Counted from the first letter of the stretch, positions 43,084 to 52,559 are shown. The stretch is DNA of 64,000 bases from Pseudomonas sp. Bc-h (GCF_002080045.1 NZ_MUIN01000003.1:193501-257500); one strand, 5' to 3'. Notes: generated from the letters alone by a model not told the origin. Translations and numbers: made by a program.

Positions 43084-44754
43084 ATGAAAAAGACCTCCCT
43101 GAAGAGCTGGTTCAAAAGCGGCGCCCCCGGCGTCTGGATGAGCGCGGGCGCGGTGTCCATCGCCGTGATCATGACCATTGGCCTGTTGGCAGTGATTGCC
43201 GTGCGGGGCCTGGGGCATTTCTGGCCCGCCAATGTCATTTCCGCTCAATACGGCGTGCCAGGGCAGGACAAACATGTGCTGGTCGGCGAGCTGGTGCAGT
43301 CCGAGGAAGTCCCGCGTGCCCGACTCAAGGGCGCCGGGCTGCCGGTGCCGGACCAAGGCCCTGAATTCATGACTCGCGACCTGTTCAAGGTCGGCAACCG
43401 CGACATCAACCCCAGCGATTTCAGCTGGGTCGTGGGCGAGTGGCTGACCGAGCAGAACATGCCCGCCGAACTGATGACGATCGAGCGTCGCGAGTGGGGC
43501 AACTTCTACGGCTATCTGGTCAACGTCAAAGAGAATGGCAAGGTTGTCGCGGAGGGTGAAGCTGCCTGGCCGCAACTGCAGGAGCGCATCAAGCGCGTGC
43601 AGAAGATTTCGGACGAACTGAACGGGCTGGAAAAGACCGACATCGGCGCGATCAACCACGGCATCGAACGCCTGCGTCTTCAGGCACGCAAGCTTGAACT
43701 CAATGGCAAGCTCAACCCCGAGGCTCAGGCCGACATGGCAGCCGAGCGCGCCGAGTACGATGCGCGCTACAAGGAAATCGAGTCGCGCCTGGGCGCACTG
43801 CACGCCGATTTCAATCGCGACAGCCTGACCGCTCGTGATGCCAACGGCAAAGAGATCGAGATCAGTCTGGGCAAGGTCGTCCACGCTTATCAGCCCAACG
43901 CCATGGGTGTCGGCACCAAACTGGGCTTCTACTTCCAGAAACTCTGGGAGTTCCTCAGCGACGACCCCCGCGAAGCCAACACTGAAGGCGGCATCTTCCC
44001 GGCTATTTTCGGCACGGTGATGATGACCCTGATCATGGCCGTAATCGTTACGCCTTTTGGCGTGCTGGCGGCGGTCTATCTGCGTGAGTATGCCCGTCAG
44101 GGGCCGGTCACGCGGCTGATCCGTATCGCCGTGAATAACCTCGCGGGTGTGCCGGCCATTGTCTACGGCGTGTTTGGTCTGGGCTTTTTCGTCTACGTGC
44201 TGGGCGGCTCGATCGACCAGCTGTTTTTCCCTGAAGCGCTGCCAGCGCCGACGTTTGGCACCCCGGGGTTGTTGTGGGCGTCGCTGACTCTGGCGCTGTT
44301 GGCAGTGCCGGTGGTGATCGTCGCGACTGAAGAGGGGCTGGCGCGTATCCCGCTGACCCTGCGCGAAGGTTCGCTGGCCCTCGGCGCGACCAAGGCCGAG
44401 ACGCTGTGGAAGATTGTTCTGCCCATGGCCAGCCCGGCGATGATGACCGGCCTGATTCTCGCGGTCGCCCGTGCTGCCGGTGAGGTTGCGCCGTTGATGC
44501 TGGTGGGCGTGGTCAAAATGGCGCCCTCGCTGCCGGTGGATGGCAACTACCCGTATCTGCACCTTGACCAGAAAATCATGCACCTGGGCTTCCACATCTA
44601 CGACGTCGGCTTCCAGAGCCCCAACGTCGAAGCCGCGCGCCCGCTGGTGTACGCCACGGCGCTGTTGCTGGTGCTGGTGATCGCGCTGTTGAACCTGTCG
44701 GCGGTGACCATCCGCAACCACTTGCGCGAGAAGTACAAAGCGCTGGATAGCTGA
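43084..44754 (+). CDS. pstA: Phosphate ABC transporter permease PstA, long form
   Basis: This is a 556-residue protein; E. coli PstA has about 296. After the first helix (~residues 18-42) comes a ~240-residue periplasmic insert, the middle of which (~155-250) is a charged coiled coil (L-Q-E-R-I-K-R-V-Q-K-I-S-D-E-L, then Q-A-D-M-A-A-E-R-A-E-Y-D-A-R-Y-K-E-I). The permease domain (~310-550) includes the EAA loop S-L-A-L-G-A-T-K-A-E-T. It pairs with PstC to form the phosphate channel. It starts 15 bases after pstC. Confidence 0.93.
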   Translation: MKKTSLKSWFKSGAPGVWMSAGAVSIAVIMTIGLLAVIAVRGLGHFWPANVISAQYGVPGQDKHVLVGELVQSEEVPRARLKGAGLPVPDQGPEFMTRDLFKVGNRDINPSDFSWVVGEWLTEQNMPAELMTIERREWGNFYGYLVNVKENGKVVAEGEAAWPQLQERIKRVQKISDELNGLEKTDIGAINHGIERLRLQARKLELNGKLNPEAQADMAAERAEYDARYKEIESRLGALHADFNRDSLTARDANGKEIEISLGKVVHAYQPNAMGVGTKLGFYFQKLWEFLSDDPREANTEGGIFPAIFGTVMMTLIMAVIVTPFGVLAAVYLREYARQGPVTRLIRIAVNNLAGVPAIVYGVFGLGFFVYVLGGSIDQLFFPEALPAPTFGTPGLLWASLTLALLAVPVVIVATEEGLARIPLTLREGSLALGATKAETLWKIVLPMASPAMMTGLILAVARAAGEVAPLMLVGVVKMAPSLPVDGNYPYLHLDQKIMHLGFHIYDVGFQSPNVEAARPLVYATALLLVLVIALLNLSAVTIRNHLREKYKALDS

Positions 44755-44826
44755 TTGATAACGGCGTCGTCCCTGAGGCCAGGTTGACGACTCGATGAAA
44801 CGAATTGAGAGCGCAGGGAGTAACCC

Positions 44827-45660
44827 ATGCAGCAAGAACCCCACACCCACGGCATCAACATGTCGAAACTGGGTCGCAAGCGTCAGGGACTGGACCTCGC
44901 CAACGAAGCGGTTGCGCTGGAGGTGCCGGGCCTGAACCTGTTTTACGGCGAGAAACAGGCGCTGTACGACATCCGGATGAACATCCCGAAGCAGCGTGTG
45001 ACGTCGTTCATCGGGCCGTCTGGCTGTGGCAAGTCGACCTTGCTGCGCACCTTCAACCGCATGAACGATCTGGTGGACGGCTGCCGTGTGCAGGGCGAGA
45101 TCAAGCTCTACGGCCACGACATCTACACCAAGGGTGAAGACGTCGCCGAGCTGCGTCGCCGGGTGGGCATGGTGTTCCAGAAGCCCAACCCGTTCCCCAA
45201 GACCATCTATGAGAACGTGGTCTACGGCCTGCGGATCCAGGGCATCAACAAGAAACGCACGCTCGATGAAGCCGTCGAGTGGGCATTGCGTGGCGCGGCA
45301 CTGTGGGATGAGGTCAAGGACCGCCTGCATGAGTCGGCGCTCGGGCTTTCCGGTGGTCAGCAGCAGCGTCTGGTGATTGCCCGCACTATCGCCGTCGAAC
45401 CCGAGGTACTGCTGCTCGATGAGCCATGCTCCGCGCTCGACCCGATTTCGACGTTGAAAGTCGAAGAGCTGATCTACGAACTGAAATCCAAATACACCAT
45501 TGTGATCGTTACCCACAACATGCAGCAGGCGGCGCGCGTATCGGATTACACCGCGTTTCTGTACATGGGCAAGGTGGTCGAGTTCGGGGACACCGATACG
45601 TTGTTCACCAATCCGACCAAAAAACAGACTGAAGACTACATAACCGGTCGTTACGGCTAG
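44827..45660 (+). CDS. pstB: Phosphate ABC transporter ATPase PstB
   Basis: This 277-residue ABC ATPase has Walker A G-P-S-G-C-G-K-S near residues 62-69, Q-loop Q-K-P-N-P-F-P-K near 118-125, signature L-S-G-G-Q-Q-Q-R near 175-182, Walker [12 protein letters not shown] near 196-206 and switch His in V-T-H-N-M near 229-233. It powers PstCA and takes part in PhoR signalling through PhoU. GGGAG precedes the ATG by 7 bases. Confidence 0.97.
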   Translation: MQQEPHTHGINMSKLGRKRQGLDLANEAVALEVPGLNLFYGEKQALYDIRMNIPKQRVTSFIGPSGCGKSTLLRTFNRMNDLVDGCRVQGEIKLYGHDIYTKGEDVAELRRRVGMVFQKPNPFPKTIYENVVYGLRIQGINKKRTLDEAVEWALRGAALWDEVKDRLHESALGLSGGQQQRLVIARTIAVEPEVLLLDEPCSALDPISTLKVEELIYELKSKYTIVIVTHNMQQAARVSDYTAFLYMGKVVEFGDTDTLFTNPTKKQTEDYITGRYG

Positions 45661-45714
45661 CACGTGTTTCGTCAGCCCTGAACCACCGCGCAATCAATCG
45701 GACGGACACTCAGC

Positions 45715-46473
45715 ATGATCAAAGACAGCCATACACATCACATCTCCCAGCAGTTCAACGCTGAACTGGAAGAAGTTCGCAGCCACCTGCTGGAAATGGG
45801 TGGTCTGGTCGAGAAGCAGGTCAACGATGCGGTCACCTCGCTGATCGAGGCCGATTCGGGCCTGGCTCAGCGCGTGCGCGAAGTCGACGACCGCATCAAC
45901 CAGATGGAGCGCAACATCGACGAAGAATGCCTGCGCATTCTCGCTCGTCGTCAGCCTGCTGCTTCTGACCTGCGTCTGATCATCAGCATCTCCAAGTCGG
46001 TGATCGACCTGGAGCGCATCGGTGACGAATCCACCAAGATTGCCCGTCGTGCCATTCAGCTGTGCGAAGAAGGCGAGTCGCCGCGCGGTTACGTGGAAGT
46101 GCGCCACATCGGCGATCAGGTGCGCAGCATGGTGCGTGACGCGCTGGACTCGTTCGCACGCTTCGACGCCGACCTGGCGCTGTCGGTTGCGCAATACGAC
46201 AAGACCATCGACCGCGAATACAAGACCGCGCTGCGCGAACTCGTCACCTACATGATGGAAGATCCGCGTTCGATCTCCCGCGTGCTGAACGTGATCTGGG
46301 TGCTGCGTTCGCTGGAGCGCATCGGCGACCACGCGCGCAACATCTCGGAGTTGGTGATCTACCTGGTGCGCGGTACCGACGTGCGCCACCTGGGTCTCAA
46401 GCGTATGCAGGAAGAAGTTAAGGGCCGTGCCGCCGAAATGCCTAATGTTCCGGACGCGCCTGACGATAAGTAA
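45715..46473 (+). CDS. phoU: Phosphate signalling protein PhoU
   Basis: This 252-residue all-helical protein has two PhoU repeats, each with the metal-binding E-R-I-G-D pattern: D-L-E-R-I-G-D-E near residues 99-106 and S-L-E-R-I-G-D-H near 201-208. It binds PstB and the PhoR PAS domain and keeps PhoR off when phosphate is plentiful. It is the last gene of pstCAB-phoU, followed by a strong terminator. Confidence 0.96.
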   Translation: MIKDSHTHHISQQFNAELEEVRSHLLEMGGLVEKQVNDAVTSLIEADSGLAQRVREVDDRINQMERNIDEECLRILARRQPAASDLRLIISISKSVIDLERIGDESTKIARRAIQLCEEGESPRGYVEVRHIGDQVRSMVRDALDSFARFDADLALSVAQYDKTIDREYKTALRELVTYMMEDPRSISRVLNVIWVLRSLERIGDHARNISELVIYLVRGTDVRHLGLKRMQEEVKGRAAEMPNVPDAPDDK

Positions 46474-46491
46474 GATTGCCTGAGAAAAAAC

Positions 46492-46517
46492 GCCTGGCGA
46501 ACGCCGGGCATTTTTTT
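46492..46517 (+). terminator. Intrinsic terminator after phoU
   Basis: The stem GCCTGGC (46492-46498) with GCCGGGC (46503-46509), tetraloop, is followed by A and seven T. A-rich sequence on the left makes it partly bidirectional. Confidence 0.9.
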
Positions 46518-46656
46518 GGGTATTCACTTTGTGTTTAAGTCACCTTTTTTCAGTCACCCGCGAATAAATGTCCCGGTGTCGTCAAACAATTTGGCAGTTG
46601 GCCACCAGCCAGCGATATGCTCGCCATTTGCGGTGAACACGCCATCAGGAGCGTCG

Positions 46657-47547
46657 ATGAGTAAAGTCAGTGTATTGGTGGTGGATGACGCGCCGTTCAT
46701 CCGCGACCTGGTCAAGAAAGGCCTGCGTAACGCGTTTCCCGGAGTCACCCTTGAAGATGCGGTCAACGGCCGCAAGGCACAGGTCCTGCTGACCAAGGAA
46801 GTGTTCGATCTGGTGCTCTGCGATTGGGAAATGCCCGAAATGTCCGGGCTCGAGCTGCTGACCTGGTGCCGCCAGCAGGAAAGCCTGAAAAACATGCCGT
46901 TCATCATGGTGACCAGCCGTGGTGACAAGGAAAACGTCATTCAGGCGATTCACGCCGGCGTTTCCGATTTCATTGGCAAGCCGTTCACCAACGAGCAATT
47001 GCTGACCAAGGTCAAGAAAGCCCTGCACAAGGTCGGCAAGCTGGAGGCCCTGATGACCGGCGCCCCGGCGCGCGCGAACGCGGCTTTCGCCAACGATTCG
47101 CTGAGTGCTTTGACCGGTAATCGTCCGGAAGTCGTCAGCGCTACGCCGACTGCAGCTGCACAACCGCTGATCAAACCGATGGCCAAGCCAGCGGCACCGA
47201 CCGAGCCGACCGGCCGTGGCCAAGGCCAGTTACGTCTGTCCAGCGGCAATCAGCAGTGTGTGATCAAGGCGCTGACACTCAAGGAAGCCTCGCTGGTGGT
47301 GCGCCGCAGCGAAGTCCTGCCGCAGATTCTCGACAGCGCGGTGCTCGACCTTGAGCAGGGAGAGAATGCTGAAGTCGCGCGTTTGAACGGATATCTGCAC
47401 GCTATCGCCGCCTTCGAGCAGAAGCCGGACAGCGACTGGCTGCAACTGACGTTCCGCTTCGTCGATCAGGACACCCAGAAGCTCGACTACCTGTCGCGCC
47501 TGATTGCCCGTGGTACCGCGCAGAAGCACTTCGTTCCGGGTGCGTGA
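46657..47547 (+). CDS. Response regulator with C-terminal PilZ-like domain
   Basis: This is a 296-residue protein. An N-terminal CheY-type receiver (residues 3-125) has acidic D10-D11, phosphoacceptor D56, T/S in V-T-S-R near 85-88 and K107 in G-K-P-F. A Pro/Ala-rich linker (~135-185) leads to a C-terminal domain (~190-290) resembling a degenerate PilZ fold; R-x-x-x-R and D-x-S-x-x-G c-di-GMP motifs are not evident. The ATG at 46657 follows AGGAGC. No histidine kinase adjoins it. Its place between phoU and phoR is the same as in other pseudomonads I recall; its role is unknown. Confidence 0.85.
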   Translation: MSKVSVLVVDDAPFIRDLVKKGLRNAFPGVTLEDAVNGRKAQVLLTKEVFDLVLCDWEMPEMSGLELLTWCRQQESLKNMPFIMVTSRGDKENVIQAIHAGVSDFIGKPFTNEQLLTKVKKALHKVGKLEALMTGAPARANAAFANDSLSALTGNRPEVVSATPTAAAQPLIKPMAKPAAPTEPTGRGQGQLRLSSGNQQCVIKALTLKEASLVVRRSEVLPQILDSAVLDLEQGENAEVARLNGYLHAIAAFEQKPDSDWLQLTFRFVDQDTQKLDYLSRLIARGTAQKHFVPGA

Positions 47548-47591
47548 CCAGAGCTTCGAACCTGCACGACTCTGGTTGTCAGCTCAACACC

Positions 47592-47659
47592 TGTAGCAGT
47601 TCGGCTTGCCGGCGGTAGCGATCTTTCGGACGTCACCGCCGACAAGCCGTGCTGCTACG
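47592..47659. repeat. REP palindrome, family 1, copy 6
   Basis: Left arm TGTAGCAGTTCGGCTTGCCG and right arm CCGACAAGCCGTGCTGCTAC surround a GGCGGTAGCGATC-type core. It lies just after the response regulator gene. Confidence 0.85.
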
Positions 47660-47705
47660 GCAAGTGCGTTATCACAGCCGCCATCAGGTTGACCGGCACG
47701 CCCCG

Positions 47706-47729
47706 TTCGCGAGCAAGCTCCCTCCCACA
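47706..47729. repeat. Single arm of repeat family 3
   Basis: TTCGCGAGCAAGCTCCCTCC and the following CACA match the right arm of the long inverted repeats at 26262 and 34495. No left arm is found, so this is a decayed or solitary copy. Confidence 0.75.
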
Positions 47730-47930
47730 GGTTTTTCAGGTGTTCTCAAAATCGCGATCACCCGACGAACCGCCGCTGCGCTCTGCATAGAAATTGCAAA
47801 TCCATTCGCGCCCGGCCCTGACGCGATTTCCTTGACGCTTCGTCTATTGCCGATTGATACGGATGAGTCCTTTTCGATCGGTTTCGCTGTTAGGCTGGCC
47901 CCCATCGTCCCCTCAGCCAGGCCTATCCAG

Positions 47931-48839
47931 ATGTTAGAGCGCTTTCTGGTGATGTGTGTGTTGCTACTGGCTGCGCAATCGGCCGCAGCCGTCACCATCT
48001 ATCGATTCACCGATGCCAACGGTGTGGTTTCGTTTACCGATCAACCCGTCGCTGGCGCGCAGGTGATGAAACTGCGAGAGCGCATGGTTGAACGCATCGA
48101 CAGCCAGGTTCGGCTCAACGTCAAGAAAGCCAAAGGCACCGACAGCCTCTACGTGCGCAACGATCTGTACGCGCCGGTAGAAATCGAACTGCGTCTGTCA
48201 GGCGTGAAGAACGTGGTGGGCGTCGCCGATCAGGTAATTCGCCGCACCATTCCCGCTCGCAGCAACGAACGGTTGCTCGCGCTCAGCCCGCAAGTTCCTG
48301 GCAAAGCCATGGCCTATAAGCCGAGCCTGCGCTCGATTGTCGGCGATCCGCAGCGCAGCATCTCGGCGGGCGGTTTCGCCTATCGCTATCCACTGCCGTG
48401 GGTGGGTGGGCCGTTCCGCATCAGTCAGGGCCCGAATGGCTCGTATAGCCACGTCGGCGCCAAGAGCCGCTACGCCATCGACATCGCCATGCCTGAGGGC
48501 ACGCAGATCATCGCGGCCCGTGGCGGCACCGTGATCAAGACCGAGAATGGCCAGTCAGGCCGGGGCGCGAATCCATCGGGCAACTTCGTGCGCATCCTGC
48601 ACGATGACGGCACCATGGGCGTCTATCTGCACCTCAAGCAGGGTTCGGTCAGCGTCAAGGAGGGCGAACGGGTGACCGTAGGCTCGCCGCTTGGGCGCTC
48701 AGGCAACACCGGCAACAGCACCGGGCCGCACCTGCACTTTGTGGTGCAGCGCAACGTAGGGCTGGCGCTGGAGTCGATCCCCTATGAATTCGCTCAGCCG
48801 GTTCAGAACTTGCCGAACTTCGCGATTGGTGGGAATTGA
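47931..48839 (+). CDS. Peptidase M23 family protein with N-terminal DUF4124
   Basis: This is a 302-residue exported protein. The ATG at 47931 starts a signal peptide (M-L-E-R-F-L-V-M-C-V-L-L-L-A-A) with cleavage near S-A-A-A. DUF4124 follows (I-Y-R-F-T-D-A-N-G-V-V-S-F-T-D near residues 23-37). The C-terminal lysostaphin-type domain (~170-290) has H in G-S-Y-S-H-V, the metal-binding Y-A-I-D-I-A region and the final G-P-H-L-H-F near 262-267. The first M23 zinc motif (H-x-G-x-D) is altered (Y-A-I-D), so catalysis is uncertain. It probably acts on or senses peptidoglycan in the periplasm. Confidence 0.86.
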   Translation: MLERFLVMCVLLLAAQSAAAVTIYRFTDANGVVSFTDQPVAGAQVMKLRERMVERIDSQVRLNVKKAKGTDSLYVRNDLYAPVEIELRLSGVKNVVGVADQVIRRTIPARSNERLLALSPQVPGKAMAYKPSLRSIVGDPQRSISAGGFAYRYPLPWVGGPFRISQGPNGSYSHVGAKSRYAIDIAMPEGTQIIAARGGTVIKTENGQSGRGANPSGNFVRILHDDGTMGVYLHLKQGSVSVKEGERVTVGSPLGRSGNTGNSTGPHLHFVVQRNVGLALESIPYEFAQPVQNLPNFAIGGN

Positions 48840-49010
48840 GGTGAGTTGGTCGCGGGCACCATGGATTCGGAGGGAATCGGCTTGCTGGCGAATGCGGTCG
48901 ATCAGCAACGTCGTTGTTGAATGACACACCGCGTTCGCCACCGTCGTGACCTCCGGCAGCTCCCACAGTTCTCACATCTGTTTCAGGTTGTAGTCAATCC
49001 AGCCCTCAAG

Positions 49011-49042
49011 ATCGCTACCGCCGGCAAGCCGGATTGCTACAG
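49011..49042. repeat. Half REP, family 1, copy 7
   Basis: The right arm ATCGCTACCGCCGGCAAGCC followed by GGATTGCTACAG is intact; the left arm is degraded to a GTAGTCAATCCAG remnant. It lies just beyond the 3' end of the CNNM/CorC gene. Confidence 0.75.
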
Positions 49043-49068
49043 GATGTCGGCGGTTCAGTCAGGGCACG

Positions 49069-50409
49069 TCAATCCAGCTTCAAAACCTTAGCCAGCACGA
49101 TCTTCGGGCCTTTCATCTTCTTGATGATGATCCGCAGGCCCTCGACTTCCATCACTTCTTCTTCCTCGGGCACACGCTTGAGGCTGTCGTAGATCAGGCC
49201 TGCCAGGGTTTCGGCCTCGACGTGGTCCAGATCGATGCCCAGCAGGCGCTCGACCTTGAACAACGGCGTATCCCCGCGCACCAGCAGTTTGCCCGGCTGA
49301 TACGCGAGGATGCCGCGTTCAGCCTTGCGGTGTTCGTCCTGAATGTCGCCCACCAGCACTTCCAGCACGTCTTCCATGGTCAGATAGCCGATGACCTTGC
49401 CGTCGGCTTCTTCGACCACCGCGAAGTGCGCGCCGCCCTGACGGAACTGCTCCAGCAGGCGCGACAGCGGCAGGTGCTTGGATACGCGCTCCAGCGGGCG
49501 CGTCAATTCGTCGAGGTTGAACGACTCGGGAATGTGATCAAGCGCTGCCAGCTCCAGCAGCAGGTCCTTGATGTGGAGCAGGCCGACGAACTCGTTGCGT
49601 TCGGCGTCATACACCGGGTAACGGCTGAATTTGTGGCGGCGGAACAGCGCAAGGATTTCCTTGAGCGGCGCATTGCAGTCCAGCGTTACCAGGTCTTCCC
49701 GGGAGTTGGCCCAGTCCACCACTTCCAGCTCGCCCATTTCCACGGCAGACGCCAGTACGCGCATGCCCTGATCGCTCGGATCCTGGCCGCGGCTGGAGTG
49801 CAGAATCAGCTTCAGTTCTTCCCGGCTGTAATGATGCTCATGATGCGGGCCGGGTTCGCCCTGACCTGCAATGCGCAGAATCCCATTGGCGCTGGCGTTC
49901 AACAGATAGATCGCCGGGTACATGACCCAATAGAACAGGTACAGCGGAACCGCCGTCCACAGCGACAGCAGTTCGGGTTTGCGGATGGCCCAGGACTTGG
50001 GCGCCAACTCGCCAACCACGATGTGCAGATAGGAAATCACGAAGAACGCAGAGAAGAATGACACGCCCTTGATGACTTCGGGCGAGCCCACACCCATCGC
50101 TTCCAGCAACGGTGCCAGCAGATGCGCGAAGGCAGGTTCACCGACCCAGCCAAGGCCAAGGGAGGCGAGGGTGATACCCAGCTGACAGGCCGAAAGATAG
50201 GCGTCGAGTTGACTGTGGACCGTGCGCAGGATGCGACCGCGCCAGCCGTTTTTCTCGGCGATGGCCTCCACCCGAGTGGAGCGCAACTTGACCATGGCGA
50301 ACTCTGCAGCAACGAAAAAACCGTTGAGCAGGACCAGAATCATTGCGAAGAGAATCATGCCGAAGTCGGCGAAAATTGAAGCCAGGCTGATACCAGGGGA
50401 AGGGTCCAT
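49069..50409 (-). CDS. CNNM/CorC-family membrane protein (DUF21-CBS-CorC)
   Basis: This 446-residue protein has a DUF21 membrane domain (~residues 12-200; N-G-F-F-V-A-A-E-F-A-M-V-K-L-R-S-T-R near 29-46), a CBS pair (~220-345) and a C-terminal CorC/HlyC domain (~355-440). The family exports Mg2+ or Co2+ or modulates such transport; the old label hemolysin is misleading. The ATG at 50409 is chosen because residues before it are not conserved. It is co-directional with phoR, which ends 99 bases upstream of this start. Confidence 0.9.
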   Translation of the reverse strand: MDPSPGISLASIFADFGMILFAMILVLLNGFFVAAEFAMVKLRSTRVEAIAEKNGWRGRILRTVHSQLDAYLSACQLGITLASLGLGWVGEPAFAHLLAPLLEAMGVGSPEVIKGVSFFSAFFVISYLHIVVGELAPKSWAIRKPELLSLWTAVPLYLFYWVMYPAIYLLNASANGILRIAGQGEPGPHHEHHYSREELKLILHSSRGQDPSDQGMRVLASAVEMGELEVVDWANSREDLVTLDCNAPLKEILALFRRHKFSRYPVYDAERNEFVGLLHIKDLLLELAALDHIPESFNLDELTRPLERVSKHLPLSRLLEQFRQGGAHFAVVEEADGKVIGYLTMEDVLEVLVGDIQDEHRKAERGILAYQPGKLLVRGDTPLFKVERLLGIDLDHVEAETLAGLIYDSLKRVPEEEEVMEVEGLRIIIKKMKGPKIVLAKVLKLD

Positions 50410-50507
50410 GATGGAGTTTTGCGGGTTCCGTTTTGAAAAAGGATGAAATAAGCCCTCACAATTGGAGGGCATAGGCGGTGCAATTTAGCGGCTATCCGCC
50501 AGCAATG

Positions 50508-51809
50508 CTAGGGCTTGGTCATCTGGATCGGAGCAAAGTTGCAGATGAAAACGCTGCCTTTGCCCAACACGCTGTTTATCTCCAGCGTGCCGCGATGACG
50601 AAGCAGTACATGCTTGACGATCGCAAGCCCCAACCCTGTGCCACCGGTATTGGATGCCCGGCTGGAGTCTACCCGGTAGAACCGCTCGGTCAGGCGTGGG
50701 ATGTGTTTGGTGTCGATGCCGATGCCTGAGTCTTGCACGCTCAGGTGTGCGCCGCGTCCGTCCGCCCACCAGCGAATGCGGATTTTTCCTTCGGCCGGGG
50801 TGTATTTCACTGCGTTGAAGATCAGGTTGGAGAACGCGCTGCGCAATTCCGCCTCGCTGCCTTTCAGGCTCCAGTCGCTTTCCAGATCCAGGGTGATTTC
50901 CTGATTCTTGGGGCCGGACAAGGCCTGTGCGTCGTTCTTGATGCTCTGCAACAACGCAGGCACTGCAATGGGCTGGTTATCCGACGGATAGTCGGTGGCT
51001 TCAAGCTTGGCGAGTAACAGCAGGTCGTTTAGCAGGGTCTGCATGCGCCCGCCTTGCTGATGCATCTGTTGCAGTGCGCGGACCCAGCGTGGATTCACTT
51101 CCTCGACGTTATCGAGCAACGTCTCCAGATAACCGCAGATCACCGTCAATGGCGTCCGCAGTTCATGGGACACGTTGGCGACGAAATCCTTGCGCATCTG
51201 TTCCAGCAGATGCAGGCGCGTCACGTCGCGCACCAACATCAGATGCTCGTTATTGCCGTAGCGGGTAATCAGCATCTGAATGCGCAGGCGATCGTTGCCG
51301 GGTGAAGGAATTTCCAGCGGCTCGGCGTAATTGCCCTGCTCGAAGTATTCCTTGAAGCGCGGATGGCGCACCAGGTTGGTCACCTGTTGGCCGCTGTCTT
51401 GTGGGGTTTTCAGGCCAAGCAGCGTTTCGGCGGCGCGGTTCCACCACTCCAGATTGCCTTCGCTGTCGAGCATGATCACGGCGTCCTTCAGCGCGGCCGT
51501 GGATTCCTGAACCCGATCGATGACCGCTTGCAGACGCCCGCGCACGCGCTGATCGCGGCGTTGCAGGTGATAGATGCTGTCGAATACTTCGCCCCACAGG
51601 CCATAACCATCCGGTGGCGGCTCGTCGGATTTGTGATGGCGAAGCCAGTCATGCAGGCGCAACAACTGCTTGAGGGTCCAGGCCAGGTACAGGCCGAGTC
51701 CTATCGCCAGGCACCAGCCATAATGCCCGCTGATCAGCCCGGCCAGCAGCGAGGCCGTGACCAATAGCAGCAGGTGGCGGATCAGGGTGCCATGCCAGTT
51801 TTGATTCAA
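50508..51809 (-). CDS. phoR: Phosphate regulon sensor kinase PhoR
   Basis: This is a 433-residue inner-membrane histidine kinase. Two membrane helices occupy residues ~10-48 with almost no periplasmic loop, as is usual for PhoR. DUF3329 and PAS (~95-200) follow, then the HisKA box with H215 in S-H-E-L-R-T-P, then the ATPase domain (N-box N-L-I-F-N-A-V-K-Y-T near 329; G1 D-S-G-I-G-I; G2 G-T-G-L-G-L). It senses phosphate through PstSCAB-PhoU and phosphorylates PhoB. It starts 48 bases after phoB. Confidence 0.96.
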   Translation of the reverse strand: MNQNWHGTLIRHLLLLVTASLLAGLISGHYGWCLAIGLGLYLAWTLKQLLRLHDWLRHHKSDEPPPDGYGLWGEVFDSIYHLQRRDQRVRGRLQAVIDRVQESTAALKDAVIMLDSEGNLEWWNRAAETLLGLKTPQDSGQQVTNLVRHPRFKEYFEQGNYAEPLEIPSPGNDRLRIQMLITRYGNNEHLMLVRDVTRLHLLEQMRKDFVANVSHELRTPLTVICGYLETLLDNVEEVNPRWVRALQQMHQQGGRMQTLLNDLLLLAKLEATDYPSDNQPIAVPALLQSIKNDAQALSGPKNQEITLDLESDWSLKGSEAELRSAFSNLIFNAVKYTPAEGKIRIRWWADGRGAHLSVQDSGIGIDTKHIPRLTERFYRVDSSRASNTGGTGLGLAIVKHVLLRHRGTLEINSVLGKGSVFICNFAPIQMTKP

Positions 51810-51857
51810 TTAACGCGTCCTTGTCTTCAGCGATCCGAGTCGCTACCAAAGGCTTTG

Positions 51858-52547
51858 TCAGCTTTTGGTGGAGAAACGGTAACCAGTACCGCGGACGGTT
51901 TGTACCAGATTTTCATAGGCATCGCCGAGGGCTTTGCGCAGGCGACGGATGTGCACGTCGACGGTGCGTTCTTCCACATAAACGTTGCCGCCCCAGACTT
52001 GATCGAGCAACTGCCCGCGGGTGTAGGCGCGTTCCTGGTGAGTCATGAAGAACTGCAGCAGGCGGTATTCGGTTGGGCCCATCTCGGCGGGTTTGCCGTC
52101 GATGGTCACGCGGTGGCTGATCGGGTCGAGCAGCAGGCCGCCGACTTCGATAGGCGACTCGCCGTCGTTAGGGCCTGCGCGACGCAGCACGGCCTTCAGG
52201 CGCGCGACCAGCTCGCGAGGAGAGAATGGTTTGGTGATGTAATCGTCGGCGCCGACTTCAAGGCCCTGAATCTTGTTGTCCTCCTCACCCTTGGCGGTGA
52301 GCATGATGATCGGGATATCCCCGGTCAGCTCATCACGCTTCAAGCGGCGCGCCAGTTCGATGCCAGAGGTGCCGGGCAGCATCCAGTCGAGCAGGATCAA
52401 GTCGGGTTTGCGGTCGACGATGACGGCGTGGGCTTGCTGAGAGTTCTCTGCCTCCATGCAGTCATAGCCGGCCATTTCCAGTGCGACGGCGATCATCTCG
52501 CGAATCGGCGCTTCGTCGTCGACGATCAGAATGCTCCTGCCAACCAT
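51858..52547 (-). CDS. phoB: Phosphate regulon response regulator PhoB
   Basis: This 229-residue OmpR-type regulator has a receiver domain (1-122, D10-D11, phosphoacceptor D54, K105 region I-T-K-P-F-S) and a winged-helix DNA-binding domain (~130-228; R-R-L-R-K-A-L near 208). It activates Pho boxes such as those before pstS, pstC and phoB itself. A minus-strand Pho box lies 50 bases upstream. It is the first gene of phoBR. Confidence 0.97.
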   Translation of the reverse strand: MVGRSILIVDDEAPIREMIAVALEMAGYDCMEAENSQQAHAVIVDRKPDLILLDWMLPGTSGIELARRLKRDELTGDIPIIMLTAKGEEDNKIQGLEVGADDYITKPFSPRELVARLKAVLRRAGPNDGESPIEVGGLLLDPISHRVTIDGKPAEMGPTEYRLLQFFMTHQERAYTRGQLLDQVWGGNVYVEERTVDVHIRRLRKALGDAYENLVQTVRGTGYRFSTKS

Positions 52548-52559
52548 GCCTCGAACCTC

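Larger units (their letters stand above)
47548..47930. other. Intergenic region with REP and half-repeat
   Basis: The 383-base gap holds the family 1 REP at 47592-47659 and a single arm of family 3 at 47706-47729. The remaining ~200 bases before the peptidase gene show no clear promoter or coding signal. Confidence 0.55.

Noticed and set aside
42619..45693. A 1024-codon open frame on the minus strand opposite pstC, pstA and pstB
   Set aside because: Its translation has no domain, is rich in His, Gln and Arg, and its length follows from codon bias of the GC-rich pst genes on the other strand.
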